Source of the DNA: Apoda limacodes
Taxonomy: Eukaryota > Arthropoda > Insecta > Lepidoptera > Limacodidae
Reading direction: 5' to 3'
NCBI GenBank assembly: GCA_946406115.1
Contig: OX291557.1
Coordinates: 15,532,501 to 15,596,500, forward strand
DNA length: 64,000 nt
Part shown: one piece after another, positions 33,701 to 47,673 of the stretch
How the letters are laid out: every line of letters starts with the position of its first letter
Position numbering within the stretch: the first letter of the stretch is position 1
Position numbers and translations under genes: made by a program
Notes under the pieces: model-generated
Database searches by the model: none
Seen by the model: the letters and a program-made list of their open reading frames with translations, nothing else
Told to the model about the DNA's origin: nothing

Positions 33701-36700
33701 CAGCTGTCCAGTTTCGTTCAGCTCTAGCCAATCCACGCGCGCCTCATGCCACCACTGACCTAACTGGACTCCTACAAAATAATTATATTTAATAAACATT
33801 TTCCTTGAGAGTACGACTGTTTCATTTACAGGTAAAATGTACAAGAAACTGAGGGTAGTACTAAGATTAATGGATTTTCTTAAATACTTAGTGACGTGAC
33901 TGATAGTTAGATAGTTACTGACAATTTTAGAAAGTATTTGATCTTAAAAAACTCAGTAATTACTATATTCGCTAGGGAAAATTTCGATAAGGAGCTCATT
34001 CCACTTTCAAGCGTTCGCCCGAAGAAGTATCTTTTAAACCGCTTAGTGCACCCTTTAGATTCTAAAGTGATGATAAATTCTCAACCAATGCCGAGCGGAG
34101 CTATGGTAGGAAGTCAGCTAGTTGTATCAAATCGAGTAGGATTTTTTGAACACGACTGGATACTTACCAGTGGTGAGATCGACGACTGCGATGGTCTGCC
34201 GGTCGAGAAGGTATGCGAGATGTTTTCGATCACGTTCTTCAGTGCTCGTCGCCACTCCTCCCTCATTGATGCGCACACTCAACACGTGTGGATTTACTCG
34301 CTCCGTGCGGACCTACACACAAAACTCGTTACAACTTATTGTAGAAACAAAATAACGCAATGGTGCTATAGACGAATGATAGGAAGGGCCTGGACTGCAA
34401 AACGGACTTACGTCTAGATTGTTTCTTGGTTGAATATCCAAGCACCTGTCCACCATCTGTCAGAAATGTATACTGACGTACTATAGACATATCATGAGAT
34501 GCGGCAGTGACAATTTGGAACGATTGGTCATCGCAGGAAGTTTAATTGGCAAGACGTGGAATGTCACCAACTAGATCATTGATTTTCAAAGTGGGGGGCG
34601 CGCTCTCTTAGAGGGGCGTGACGACATCCAAGAGGGGGCGCAGGCACTTTTTTCTGTTCAACCTATAATTGTTAATCATCTCAAAAAACATGTTCTGTGA
34701 TGATGACAAGTGTGTGAAAACTTATTTTTTAAATAAAACCTAAAAAAATATTTTGGACCTTATTACAATTAATTCTTTACAATTGCGTGGCGAGACACTC
34801 GCTGCCATTTGCTGCGCCGAGGGGGTCGTGGGCATTTTCATTTTTGGCAGTAAGGGGCGTGATAAAAAAAACTTTGGGAACCCCTGAACTAGATATTCCG
34901 ATCAAATAAAGGAGGCTCTGCCGCATAAGTCTGTAATATGCGAAGCTGACAGAGCGGACTGAAACATATGGTGACCATTAATGCGCTTCAAAATGTAACT
35001 AAATGACCACAATTCTTAGACATTAGATACCAAATACAGAGAAAAATAAGGGAATTAACAGGTCAAACAAAAGAAATGAAAGAAACGACACACGAATGGT
35101 TATTAGTTGTTGCCTCAACAGTTATACGTGGCTTTTGGAGTCCACAACGCTGGTCACCCCCAATGCTCGACTGTCAGATTTTTCAAGCCTCATAAAGCCT
35201 GACTTAACTCGACGACTGTCATCATTGCCTACATCCTGAACTGACGACTAGACTAGAATAGTCTCTAAAATACGGAAACACTCAAAAGCTTGTGGCTGAT
35301 AAGGCCCCTAGTTGCTTAACTTCACTGATCGCCTTCGATCAATCTTCTTTAAATAACCAACGCGTAGCACAAAATGCCATGTGCCATTTTTATCTTTATT
35401 CACTTTTTAGCGAATCCATTTGAATTTATTTTTTTTTGTTTTTATTTACACACAATCATCAATTGTTATACATTATAGTGTTTTGTGGGACGTGCTAAGA
35501 TTTTGTAGACGCACTATACACGAAATAGACAATCTTTCACAGGCACTCTATCTCACTAACTTACTGTATGCAGCACTTTGTCCAGTCCGTATTCCACCAC
35601 ACTGAGTTCCCCTGCACGATGCAACAAGCAAGCACCCCCCACTGCTGCATACACTCTCTCTCCACCCCCTGACCATGGAATCTAAAAGTATCCAATATAT
35701 AGTCAATTATATTACAATTATTTAGTGGCGAAGTTATTTTCATGTAAGAAATCTCACCTCGCTTGTCAGTCCCCTGGCTATATCACACAGAATTAGCGTG
35801 CTGTTAGTGCGGCACACAGCATACCAATCGTTACCTAAAATAATACCAACAGCAATGACTGTCTGAAATTCAATAGCACTATGATACTGCAACAAACTTT
35901 CTTCCAAGTTCTTCTAAATTCTAAGTTACCTATGAATCGCACGTTGTGTATATCAGGAGCGTATTTGGTGGCGACAGTAAGCGGCGGTGCATCGCCCGCA
36001 AGCCGCGTTATCAACATTTGCCGCGTGCTTACGTGCCGCACTTCCACGGTCTCGCGCCATACCCACCGCCTATGTAAAAATATCAGTATTACGGCCGACT
36101 TTTAATATTCAAGTCAATACCTAGGTCCTGACAGGTTTAATATAATGTTATATATTATAGGCAGGTAAATACAGCCAATTTTATGACGTACTGATAAAAA
36201 TAAAGCCAATGCGAATAAAGGTAAACGCACAGGCATCAAACTCTTCATCCTCTATATACGCAAAGTTTGAAGCGAAAAGTTTAATTACGTTCTCTTATTA
36301 TTTGAGTCTTCAAAAGATTGTTGGAACAGAATACTGGTTGAAGAGTGGTATTCCACACTTATCAGCACCGGATCGGCATCTCCTCGCCTAGGGATAAGCT
36401 AGTCAACGGCTTGCGTCGACGGCTGGTGGTGTAAAGCAAGGCGATAAAGCGAGGCGGTGCTGATCAGGTACCATGCGGTTAAGTGTGCGTTAACCTTAAA
36501 CCCTTTCAGACGTATGTTTCGATCTTTATATAATTTTGGTATATCCCTGAGACAAACAAAGTAGGTCTTAGAAGTAATGGATCCTATTGAGGCACATTCT
36601 GGGTCCCTCTTAACCCTAAAAAGCAGGCCAAACCTGGCTTTTGTTGTACCCACGGTAGATTCATCAGAAAAAAACCAGCAATCAAAAGAATGATCATCTC

Positions 36701-39700
36701 ATAATGTTCGAAAAGAATATTAAATATTTAAATATTATATTATAAAAATAGTAAATATTTACAACTTCTCATTGTCACTTTACCTTTACCGTATTAAACA
36801 GTCAAACAATACATAAGTTTATTCCTATATATATATAAGTCACCTGAGGACTGCCTCCAGCTCGATGACAGCCCCGGTTTGCGAGGCCACGGCTAGTTTG
36901 GTGCCGTCGCCGCTCCAAGCCAGCGCTCGCACCGCGTACAGATTGGGGATACTGACCATAGATAACTCCACCCCACCGCTGTCTTTCACGTCACCCACCA
37001 CACAGCCATCGAACACGCCAAAAGCAATAGTCTGTTAAATATAACGAGGGTGAAATATTAAGTGGAAATATTTCCACATATATATTTTATATATATATAA
37101 ATAGCCTCCGAAATCGCAGGATTTCAAATATTGTTACGAAATCGTATAAGCCTACTTGATTAACAATGCTTTTATAATTTATTTTTTTTAAGATATAAAA
37201 AAAATATCGGGAAATTAGAATACTTTATTTGGTATAAACTGTAGGCAGTGGGTTGACTTTGCCCATAGTAACTATATGAAAGGGTAGAGCACCTTCTTAT
37301 AATGGGCAGTAATTCCTTGAATTCCTAATTTAGTCGACCATGATATAAATAAGGGAAAAAAATATAAATTAACAGAAAAAACCGGCCAAGTGCGAGTCGG
37401 ACTTGCGCACGAAGGATTCCGAACAATTATCTATTAAAACGGCAGAAAAATCACGTTTGTTGTATGGGAGCCCCCTGAAATATTTGTTGTAATTTAATTA
37501 TTTATTTTTTAAAGTGAATCTATTCTAATATATACTAAACATTCTGTGAATATTCCAAGCGTCTACCTGTTGCCTATATCAATATCGAGCAAAAAAAAAT
37601 CACGTTAAATACTTATTTTATTCTGTTTTTTAGTATTTGTTGTTATAGCGGCAACAGAAATACATCTTCTGTCAAAATTTCAATTGTCTAACAATCACGG
37701 TTCATGAGATACAGCCTGGTGACAGACGGACTGACAGACGGACAGCAAAGTCTTAGTAATAGAGTGCCGTTTTTTACACTTTTAGTACGGAACCGTAAAA
37801 AAAAGGACTACCATTTTCCGTTAAGTTAAGGTCACCAGAATATAGGTTCTTTTTTTTATACCACCAAGGTGGCAAGAAAGCTTGCGGTCTGCCTAATGTG
37901 AAGCGGTCACCGCAGCCTTTATATATATTTAGCAGAATAAGATATAGTTTGCCAGAGGTCAGTAGATAGGTCCATTTTTACTAATCATAGGCATCATCAG
38001 CTGTTGTAAATATCAGCCTGCGATTGGTTTCATATACATAACTACATCATATGTGCTCAACAGAGCGAAGCAGTGCTTCGCGTCGGAGCAAAGGTTGCTG
38101 CTTTATAAGTCGCAAGTTCGGCCCCATATGGAGTTCTGCTGCCATCTCTGGGCAGGTGCACCCGAATACCATCTTGGCCCTTTTTGACCCTGTTCAACGA
38201 AGGGCTGAGAGAATTGTCGACTATCCCAAACTCACTTGTCGTATTAAGCCCTTAAGTCTTTGCCTCCCTGTGTGTGTTGTCCCATTGTACAAGCAGTACA
38301 ATGGGTTGTGTTCTGAGGAATTGTTCGAAATATTGCCCACGGCTACTTTCTACCATTGCACCGCTCGCCATCGGCAGGGAATTTATTCTCACACTTTAGA
38401 ACCGAAATAGTCCCGTACAGTGCGGTTTAAGAAAAATTTCCTCCCGCGAACGCTTGGGTTGTGGAATGAGCTCCCTGCCAAGGTTTTCTCTAAGGAAAAA
38501 AAGGACGGCGAACACTAACCATCAGGCGGACGGTAAGCTTATTTGCCACAGTAATACTACTATTTATAGTGGCATATAAAAAAAATGTTCGCATGGTACC
38601 TACTTGTCCCGAGGGGCTGGGCAGGGCGGCGAGAAAGTCGCGCCGGTCCGGTGGCAGCGGTGGTTCCAGGCTGCGCAGGAGAGCCCCCCGTTGTGCCTCG
38701 TATACTGCCACGCGTCCGTCACACGAACCCACTACCAGCTAACCAAGAATAATCCAATCACAGCGTAAATAATAAAACAAATAGTATAATAGATAGATAA
38801 ACAGCCACCGACTAAGCATGTGTGACGGCATGCCACCATGCTACGCACCTTACGCCAAAAAATCACGTTTGTTGTATGGGAGGCCCCTTAAATGTTTATT
38901 TCTGTTTTTTAGTATTTTTTGTTATAGATATATATTTATTTTTAATTATATATAGATCTGTGAGAATTTCAACTGTCTAACTATCACGGTTCATGAGATA
39001 CAGCCTGGTGACAGACGGGCGACGGACGGACAGCGAAGTCTTAGTAATAGGGTCCCGTTTTTTGAACTTTGGGTACGGAACCCTAAAGAAGAACTATCGA
39101 ATAACTGCGTAAATAGCTTTAAAGTTATATCTTTCGACCTCTTGGCAAAAGATAATGCGAATAGGAAAAAGTCGATTGAGTAGTAAGAGTTTGGCACTTC
39201 TAGTGCCCCAGTCGCTGAGTATTAGAACTTACGTAAGGCGTCAACAGTATGAGGGCCGTCGGTGGTAAGGCATAACGGAGCACCAGCCGACCGTTGAGGT
39301 ACAATGTACCGTCCACGTGGCCCGACGCCAGCCCGTCCGTAGCACTAGCCAGGGAGACACAGCAGGACCCCGCACTCCATAGACTTGAGCTCTTGTTACT
39401 CTTGCAGTCTAGAGCCCTGGGCCCCGTCATATAATAAACAACAAAGATTTTTTGTATTTTTTATTTAAATAAATTGTAGTATGGCGGACTTAATGCCATT
39501 CGGCGTCCTCTCTACCAGCCAACCATGGAGCCAAGCAGATAACGTACGCTTATTAATTAATCCATAAATAATTATGTACTAGAAGTGTATTAACGACCTA
39601 GTAGATGAATATTAAAATATATAAGGATATAAACAGAAATGGGAAGATCCGACGAAGAACTGAAGTTACCAACAAAGCTCACAGAATAGCAAACAATCTA

Positions 39701-41738
39701 AAGTGCAGTGCAATGTGCATTGTGCACATCATATCTGTCGCATAACCAATAGTAGGTACTACCATACCTTACTCTGTGCCAAACGCAGCGTGCGTCTAGA
39801 TAGATAGACCAAGACAAATGACATTCATTCTAATCGGTTTACAAACAAAAAAAGTTACATTAAATGCAAATTATACGCGCTATTTAAGAAACGCGCTTCA
39901 ATCGATTTAGTTAAAACTTTTAACTATTGTTTAAAGAAAAACGTAATCAGACGTTAATATGAACTAAAACTTAAAAAATATTGTATAATGCACTGTTTCG
40001 GAGATATAACCAGTTAAAGTTGAACTGTCATCAATATGGTCGACCATATTAACTAAACAGCTCACTAGCTCCTTGTGCACTGGTCGGGCGTGGCTTGCTT
40101 ACATAAAGCGCACCGCGAGGCGTTTAATGTTTATTTTTGGCCGTTACAAGGCCACGTTATTATGCTGCCTAAGCTCGAAACAAAATTCTCGAAAAAGAAA
40201 GTTATCGGCCGATACAACTTATTTCTGACGTCTCGAAGATGTTCGAATGTCTTCTGCTGCGACGTGTATATCAGCATTCTACGCTGCGGTCATAACAGTT
40301 CGGGTTTAGAGCCGGACATTAAACCACTCTGCAGCTGGCGAGAGTACTGACTACGCTTCGTTGGTTGTTTAAAAACGGGAATACGCGGTTGCAGTACTAC
40401 TTGACATGGCGAAGGCGTTCGACATTGTATGGCACACTGGCCTGCTGCACAAAGTAACGACGCAAGACATTCCTCGGCGCATTGTGCTGAGATTCCTACC
40501 TGGAAGATCGTCGTTTCCGGGTAGTGGTCGACAGGGCCATTTCGATGGAGCACCGAGCCCGTACTCTCCCAACGTGCTACTCTATATTCACCGATGATAT
40601 CCCTAATGAAGCAGGAACCACCCTGGCACTATACGAAGATCACGCTGCGTTTTTGATATGCTTCATGTACCGCAATCAAGCATTCTCCAAGATGTAGTAG
40701 TGTCTAAGCGCCCTACCCAACTGGCTTCCCAAATAGAGGTTGTCAGTGAATGAAGGAAAAACGCAAGCCATCATACTCCGCAACACGAGAGGAACTATCT
40801 ACCCCGGCTTGGGTGAGCTTATTTACTGAATAGTGAAATATCTTGAATGACCATTGACAACCGGCTCTCTATGGTAGTACACATAGGTAGCCGAAGTAAT
40901 ACTTTGCCTGATGCTTTGCTCCAAACTGACACTCTGAAGGTAGATAAAACGTAGATTAGACTTCTCATCACATATGCTGCATCGGTTAAGTTCACCGTGA
41001 TGCAGTAAAAATATTACGCGATTTTCAAAGCAAAGTAACACACTGCAGACTTAGATATTTAATCGTAGAGCACGTCTTCAAAATTGCATGGTGTTTGATT
41101 CATAAATGTCAAAAATACCTAAATGTGAAATTCGTTTGTATGAAGCGCGCTGCGAGACGCCACGAATCGGATAACTGATAGGTACACGGCAGCGGGCTAT
41201 TTGTTCGTAATGTGCAAACTGTCATCTTTAACTAAATAAATTAGTATGTTAATCATCTTACGTACCTATTCAATTTAGGCTGAAAATTTTCTTAACAATA
41301 TTTTATAATGATTATCTTAGGAAATATCATAGATACAAATAAAATAAGTATAAAATAAATATAAGGTCTCTATATAAGACATTATACTACAAGGAATCGA
41401 CTGCGGTAAATAAATACCTTTTGCTTATCATTTTGTTTTTCTTTTGCTTTCGATAAAATAAATATTCTCTTCAATGTTATACTTTGTTGGAGTTATTTCA
41501 TATATGCAAGTGGTTCGGCGCGGCTAAGGTGTAGAAATGGAAACATGCAGTACTTATAACACAGTTGCAGTTAATTATTTCGTAAATATGGCGCCGACGA
41601 AGTTGCGCGGGTGAGCAAGTATCTTTATATATATATAATTATACTGTACGTGTGTATGTCACTGTACTCCTCCTAAACCGCTAAACCGATTTGAATGATT
41701 TTTTTGTATGCGTTTGGGTGGCGCCCTAGATGGTTTAG

Positions 41739-41811
<73 letters not shown>

Positions 41812-44800
41812 TAAATTTGATATTTCTCACGATAAATTAAAATGCATGTTATGAATAGGTAACGATTAATTTCATTAGCGTTACCTTATTTTGCCGTCAG
41901 TAGTTCCAGTGAAGAAGCCATTTTCTGCGGGAAGAAGATGTGTCGGCGCACCCGTCAAAGGGAACTTGTTACAGATTACCTTTTTGCCACTCCAGTCAGC
42001 GCCCACACGGTACACAAACACCATGTTATCGCTCTGCGCTATACCCAGAAGTTCAGAGTTTTGACTGAACGATATACCTAAACAAAATTTAAAAAATTAC
42101 AACATTAACGTGAACACTAGATAATGTTTTGAAGTTTCTTTGATGTATTATATAAAAAAAACCATTAACAAGTAACATTCAGTTGCACGATTAGGCAGCA
42201 GTAAGGCGGTGGGGATCGCCACAGTCGCCGTATGGCGCGATTTAGCAACAGTAAGTCGCTAACGATCGCAAAAGCCTGTTAGAATAATTCGAGAATTTAA
42301 TTGCCATAGTCGCAAAAGCCCGTTAGAACTTCATTCATTCGGAAATCTGTTTGCGTCGCAATTATGTCAGAGTTGCCAATAAATCGGTTGCCAGAACATA
42401 CTGTCAGTTAGTCCGTAGTGAATAGAATGGCGCTGGGGAAATAATTTGGACACACATAGGGTTTTAAATATCACAAATATTGTAACGTGTAGGTAGTGTA
42501 TAATGCATCCTACATTGCAAGTGCATATTAATTACTACTTAAGTATTTTATGAGAGGAACTTTTATTGGAAATTTACCGGAAGAAAATGAACAAGTAGTA
42601 ATACTGTAAACTAAACCAAGAAAAGTTGACAAAAAATTACGCTTATCTGATTGTTCCTGATAATTGTTGCTGTTTTTTAATTATAATTATTTTTATTATT
42701 TCTATTTTTATTATATAACATTTTGTGTGGGAATTAACGTACTGAAATGAAATTTATAAAAAGACACCCTGTTAAATACACAAAAATCCATCCTCAGATA
42801 GAGACACACATACACACAAAATAAACTTCAATTCGATTCTTTGTTCGCTAACCACAGGTTTTTAAACCATTTTCAGAAACCTTGTAGACGTCCGTTTTTT
42901 CACCGGACGCAGGACCGGATCACGCATAGTGTTATAATGAAACGTGTAGGTACCTACACGTGCCAAAACACAGAAGGTCCAATATTTGTAAGTATTTGAC
43001 ATTTTCTGCCGGTCTGACAATAGTGACCGACATGCAGAGGTAGAATATCATTGGGCTTACTTGTCTCTTCACTTTTACTGTCACAAATTAATAAGTACAA
43101 GTTCCTTCTAAGAAAAAATTACCGAGTTAACGTACTAGTAATGACATAGGACTTTTTTCCAGCGCCGGGGTCTGCTGGTTTAGTGTTAAACTTGTCGCGT
43201 CGGGCCCCCTCCCTGTCGAACAGGAGGACACTCCGCTCTGACGTTGCCACCGCCAGCTTTACATTGTTAGGGGACCAACTTATATCAGCAATCGGGCTCT
43301 CCGTGTCCTAAAACATTACGAAGGTATCAGTTGTGAAGTGAAGTGATGAGTAACTTGCTTAATCTCCTCAAAGCAAGTGGAGCCCAAAAAGACAAAACTT
43401 CATATATACAGACTGGTATACAAGTCAGAAATAGAAATCCAGTATTGAAAGTAGCTCAGGGGACGAAGATCGATATAGTATACTTTTTATCATGATTAAG
43501 AGCTCCCACTTAAAACTGTAAACGTACTTATTATTATCATAATTTGCTACTTTGTGGTGTTCGCATAACCATGATAAATAATATTTTTTTTCTATTACAT
43601 AAATAATATTCTTAAGAAAAATGTATTCGTATAAGATTTGTATCTGTTGTCTGCTATAATAATATTACAAGCTTTACTTAGTTCGGTAAATCGGTGTTAT
43701 GTCCAGAAATATTTATGATACGATTCACGGTGTCTCGCAGCGTGCTTCATATCTCGCAGCGTGCTTCATACAAACGAATTTTCCACTTATTTTTGACATT
43801 TACTAATCAAACCCCGTGATTTTTCTAAATTCTAAAAAATGTTTTTAATAACTTGAAATCTTAATTCGGACCATTTGTATGAAAAACTAGAATCCTATAT
43901 ACCTTCTAACTTATACAATTGAAAAGAAAACTAACACAATATATATTTATTCCTAGAACATGTCTTTAATGGTGGTGGTTGGTCACAGGAATGGTTTTTT
44001 TTACGCGGGTTGTACCGAGAGCACATTCCTTCACATTGCAGCAGAGCTATGGATGACCTCATTCTTGGCACATAGATAGCTGGAGAGCCTAAGAAGAACA
44101 CAGAATACTATTTATCCAGAAAGAAAAGAATAGATATTTTCTCGTATAACTTGACCCTCACCCTCAGCACAGCTGCCAGCTACACCATTACAACTAGGCT
44201 GCCCTTTCAGCCGAGTGTATTGAGCGCAGCTCACGAGTGTCATAGGTCTGTTTTTAACACACTTGAAGGACAGATTTTTTTTGTATAAAGTAGATATAAC
44301 GGAATCAAATAGTTTCGATATGATTTTAACAAACACATTAGATTTATTTTTCCAAAACTAAAAGCTTAGTTCATAGGCATAATTTCTTCTTGCTAAAACT
44401 TAAATTACTAAATCTTTACATTAAAAAGCACTTCTGTTAGTCTGGTCAACATGTACCTTTTTGGGTGAAATTTTTGTATAGTCTCCGAAAATTACGATCA
44501 AGGTGTCATTCGATTCGAAATATTATGTAGAAAGTTTAAGAAAAAGTTCCAAAAGGGGCCGATGAAAATTACAAAAGTTATAAACAATTAAAAAAAAAAA
44601 AAAGTAGGGGTTTGGTTTTTTTTAAATATCTCAAAAACTATCAAAGATATTCAAAATTTGAAAAAAGATCTGAAAAGAGGAGGAAGTTTCCTAAAAAAAA
44701 ATCCTACCTCCCGGAACTGTATCTTTAATATTTATAATTTTTACGGAGCCCTGAAAATAGCGCTAAAAGCGGGTAGTCTTGCTTCCGCTCGCGATTTGTC

Positions 44801-47628
44801 ATTCGGACACGGTAACAATAAAAATCATTTTAACATATTAAATATGAATATTAAGGAATAAAAAATATTTAGTACTATTGGGATATATAAATGAACACTA
44901 ATCCGTAGGCGAAAAATTTTTATCCCCATTTTTCCATTAGTTATGCATTAGTTAATTAACTTCTTTTTCTGAATAGAATGTTAACAGAAAAAAGCTGATT
45001 ATTATTAAACTACAACCCTAGGATTTTTTTCACTTCGTGGAGTTATTCTTAAAAGGCATTAAAATAGATCCCCTTTGGAAAAATTTAAAAATGTTAATTT
45101 TCCACTTTTTTATTAACAATCGAAAACATTAAAAAATTAAAAACTGCATAAAAGTTATTAAAAAAAATTTGTTTTTCAAATATTTCAAATTTTATGATTT
45201 TTAACGGTTAAAAGTTACATGAAAATATTTTTTTTTAATTTTTTACCGCGATTGTTTAAATAATTGTTATAAACAAATGCATTGTTTATAAGATAATCAA
45301 CAAATTTTTTTTCCTAATCTACTTGTCGATATAAATTATGATTTTTAAGAAAAAAATTATTCCTTAAAAAAAATTATTTATTGCTATAAAATGCATTTCT
45401 TAATTAACAATCGTTTTTTACCACTAAATATAAATATTAAGGAACCATTTTTTCTCTAAAAATCATAAATTCTATTGTTCTTAAATATTCTGGAAAAAAA
45501 AATTTTTTTTTTCATTTTTTATTTGTTTATTTAATAAACAATTTGTTATAAACAAATGGATTTTCTTACTTTATTTTTTTTTTAATTCGTTATTCAATTA
45601 TAAAAACAGCTATGTATTATTTTTTATGAAAATTTTTTTTTATCTATTTTTAATATAACTTTTAATATTTTTATGTATTAAAATTTGCCTTTTTATCTCG
45701 CTCTTTTTCTTTAATAATTGGTATAACTTTTAAACTATTATATATACGACAATTATACTTCAAGTCGTTTTTATTCACTATAAATTAATGAACAATTTAA
45801 GCTTTTAACTTCAGCTCTAGCTCTATTGTTTATGTTAATTATTGAAAATTGTTTATAAAAAATAAACCGAAAATATTTTTTTTCATGTTTTTCTATTCCA
45901 AAACGTGGTTAAATGTTCATAAATATCCTAAAATTTTGTAAGATCTTTTTATTATTTTCTTTTTTGGCAATTAAAATGAACTTTTTATTAGAAATTCAAT
46001 CAATTTGGTCTTATCATATGGCAGGAATGAAAAACATGAAAAAATATATTTTTCGGTTTGTTTTTTATAAACAATTGTCAATAATTAACATAAATAATAG
46101 AGCTAGAGCTGAAGTTAAAAGCTTAAATTGTTCATTAATTTATAGTAAATAAAAACGACTTGAAGTATAATTGTCGTATATATAATAGTTTAAAAGTTAT
46201 ACCAATTATTTAAGAAAAAGAGCGAGATAAAAAGGCAAATTTTAATACATAAAAATATTAAAAGTTATATTAAAAATAGATAAAAAAAAAATTTCATAAA
46301 AAATAATACATAGCTGTTTTTATAATTAAATTACGAATTAAAAAAAAAATAAAGTAAGAAAATCCATTTGTTTATAACAAATTGTTTATTAAATAAACAA
46401 ATAAAAAATGAAAAAAAAAATTTTTTTTTCCAGAATATTTAAGAACAATAGAATTTATGATTTTTAGAGAAAAAATGGTTCCTTAATATTTATATTTAGT
46501 GGTAAAAAACGATTGTTAATTAAGAAATGCATTTTATAGCAATAAATAATTTTTTTTAAGGAATAATTTTTTTCTTAAAAATCATAATTTATATCGACAA
46601 GTAGATTAGGAAAAAAAATTTGTTGATTATCTTATAAACAATGCATTTGTTTATAACAATTATTTAAACAATCGCGGTAAAAAATTAAAAAAAAATATTT
46701 TCATGTAACTTTTAACCGTTAAAAATCATAAAATTTGAAATATTTGAAAAACAAAATTTTTTTAATAACTTTTATGCAGTTTTTAATTTTTTAATGTTTT
46801 CGATTGTTAATAAAAAAGTGGAAAATTAACATTTTTAAATTTTTCCAAAGGGGATCTATTTTAATGCCTTTTAAGAATAACTCCACGAAGTGAAAAAAAT
46901 CCTAGGGTTGTAGTTTAATAATAATCAGCTTTTTTCTGTTAACATTCTATTCAGAAAAAGAAGTTAATTAACTAATGCATAACTAATGGAAAAATGGGGA
47001 TAAAAATTTTTCGCCTACGGATTAGTGTTCATTTATATATCCCAATAGTACTAAATATTTTTTATTCCTTAATATTCATATTTAATATGTTAAAATGATT
47101 TTTATTGTTACCGTGTCCGAATGACAAATCGCGAGCGGAAGCAAGACTACCCGCTTTTAGCGCTATTTTCAGGGCTCCGTAAAAATTATAAATATTAAAG
47201 ATACAGTTCCGGGAGGTAGGATTTTTTTTTAGGAAACTTCCTCCTCTTTTCAGATCTTTTTTCAAATTTTGAATATCTTTGATAGTTTTTGAGATATTTA
47301 AAAAAAACCAAACCCCTACTTTTTTTTTTTTTTAATTGTTTATAACTTTTGTAATTTTCATCGGCCCCTTTTGGAACTTTTTCTTAAACTTTCTACATAA
47401 TATTTCGAATCGAATGACACCTTGATCGTAATTTTCGGAGACTATACAAAAATTTCACCCAAAAAGGTACATGTTGACCAGACTATGTGTTTATTAACTG
47501 AAAACGGTGCACTTGCCTATAAAGTTTGTTGAAAAATACTTTTACCGCAGTTCATCGAGGAGTTCCTGCAGGAATCTCACGGCAGTGATCGAATTCCGAA
47601 AATACATAAATGTGGAAGTTTGTAAGTA

Positions 47629-47673
<45 letters not shown>

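Noticed and set aside
42942..42961. 20-bp perfect palindrome as a regulatory site
   Set aside because: Lies at the end of a dispersed repeat; no independent support for a function.
44658..47265. Two host genes of 67 codons
   Set aside because: Mirror copies within a palindromic repeat; no promoter, partner exon or recognised domain.
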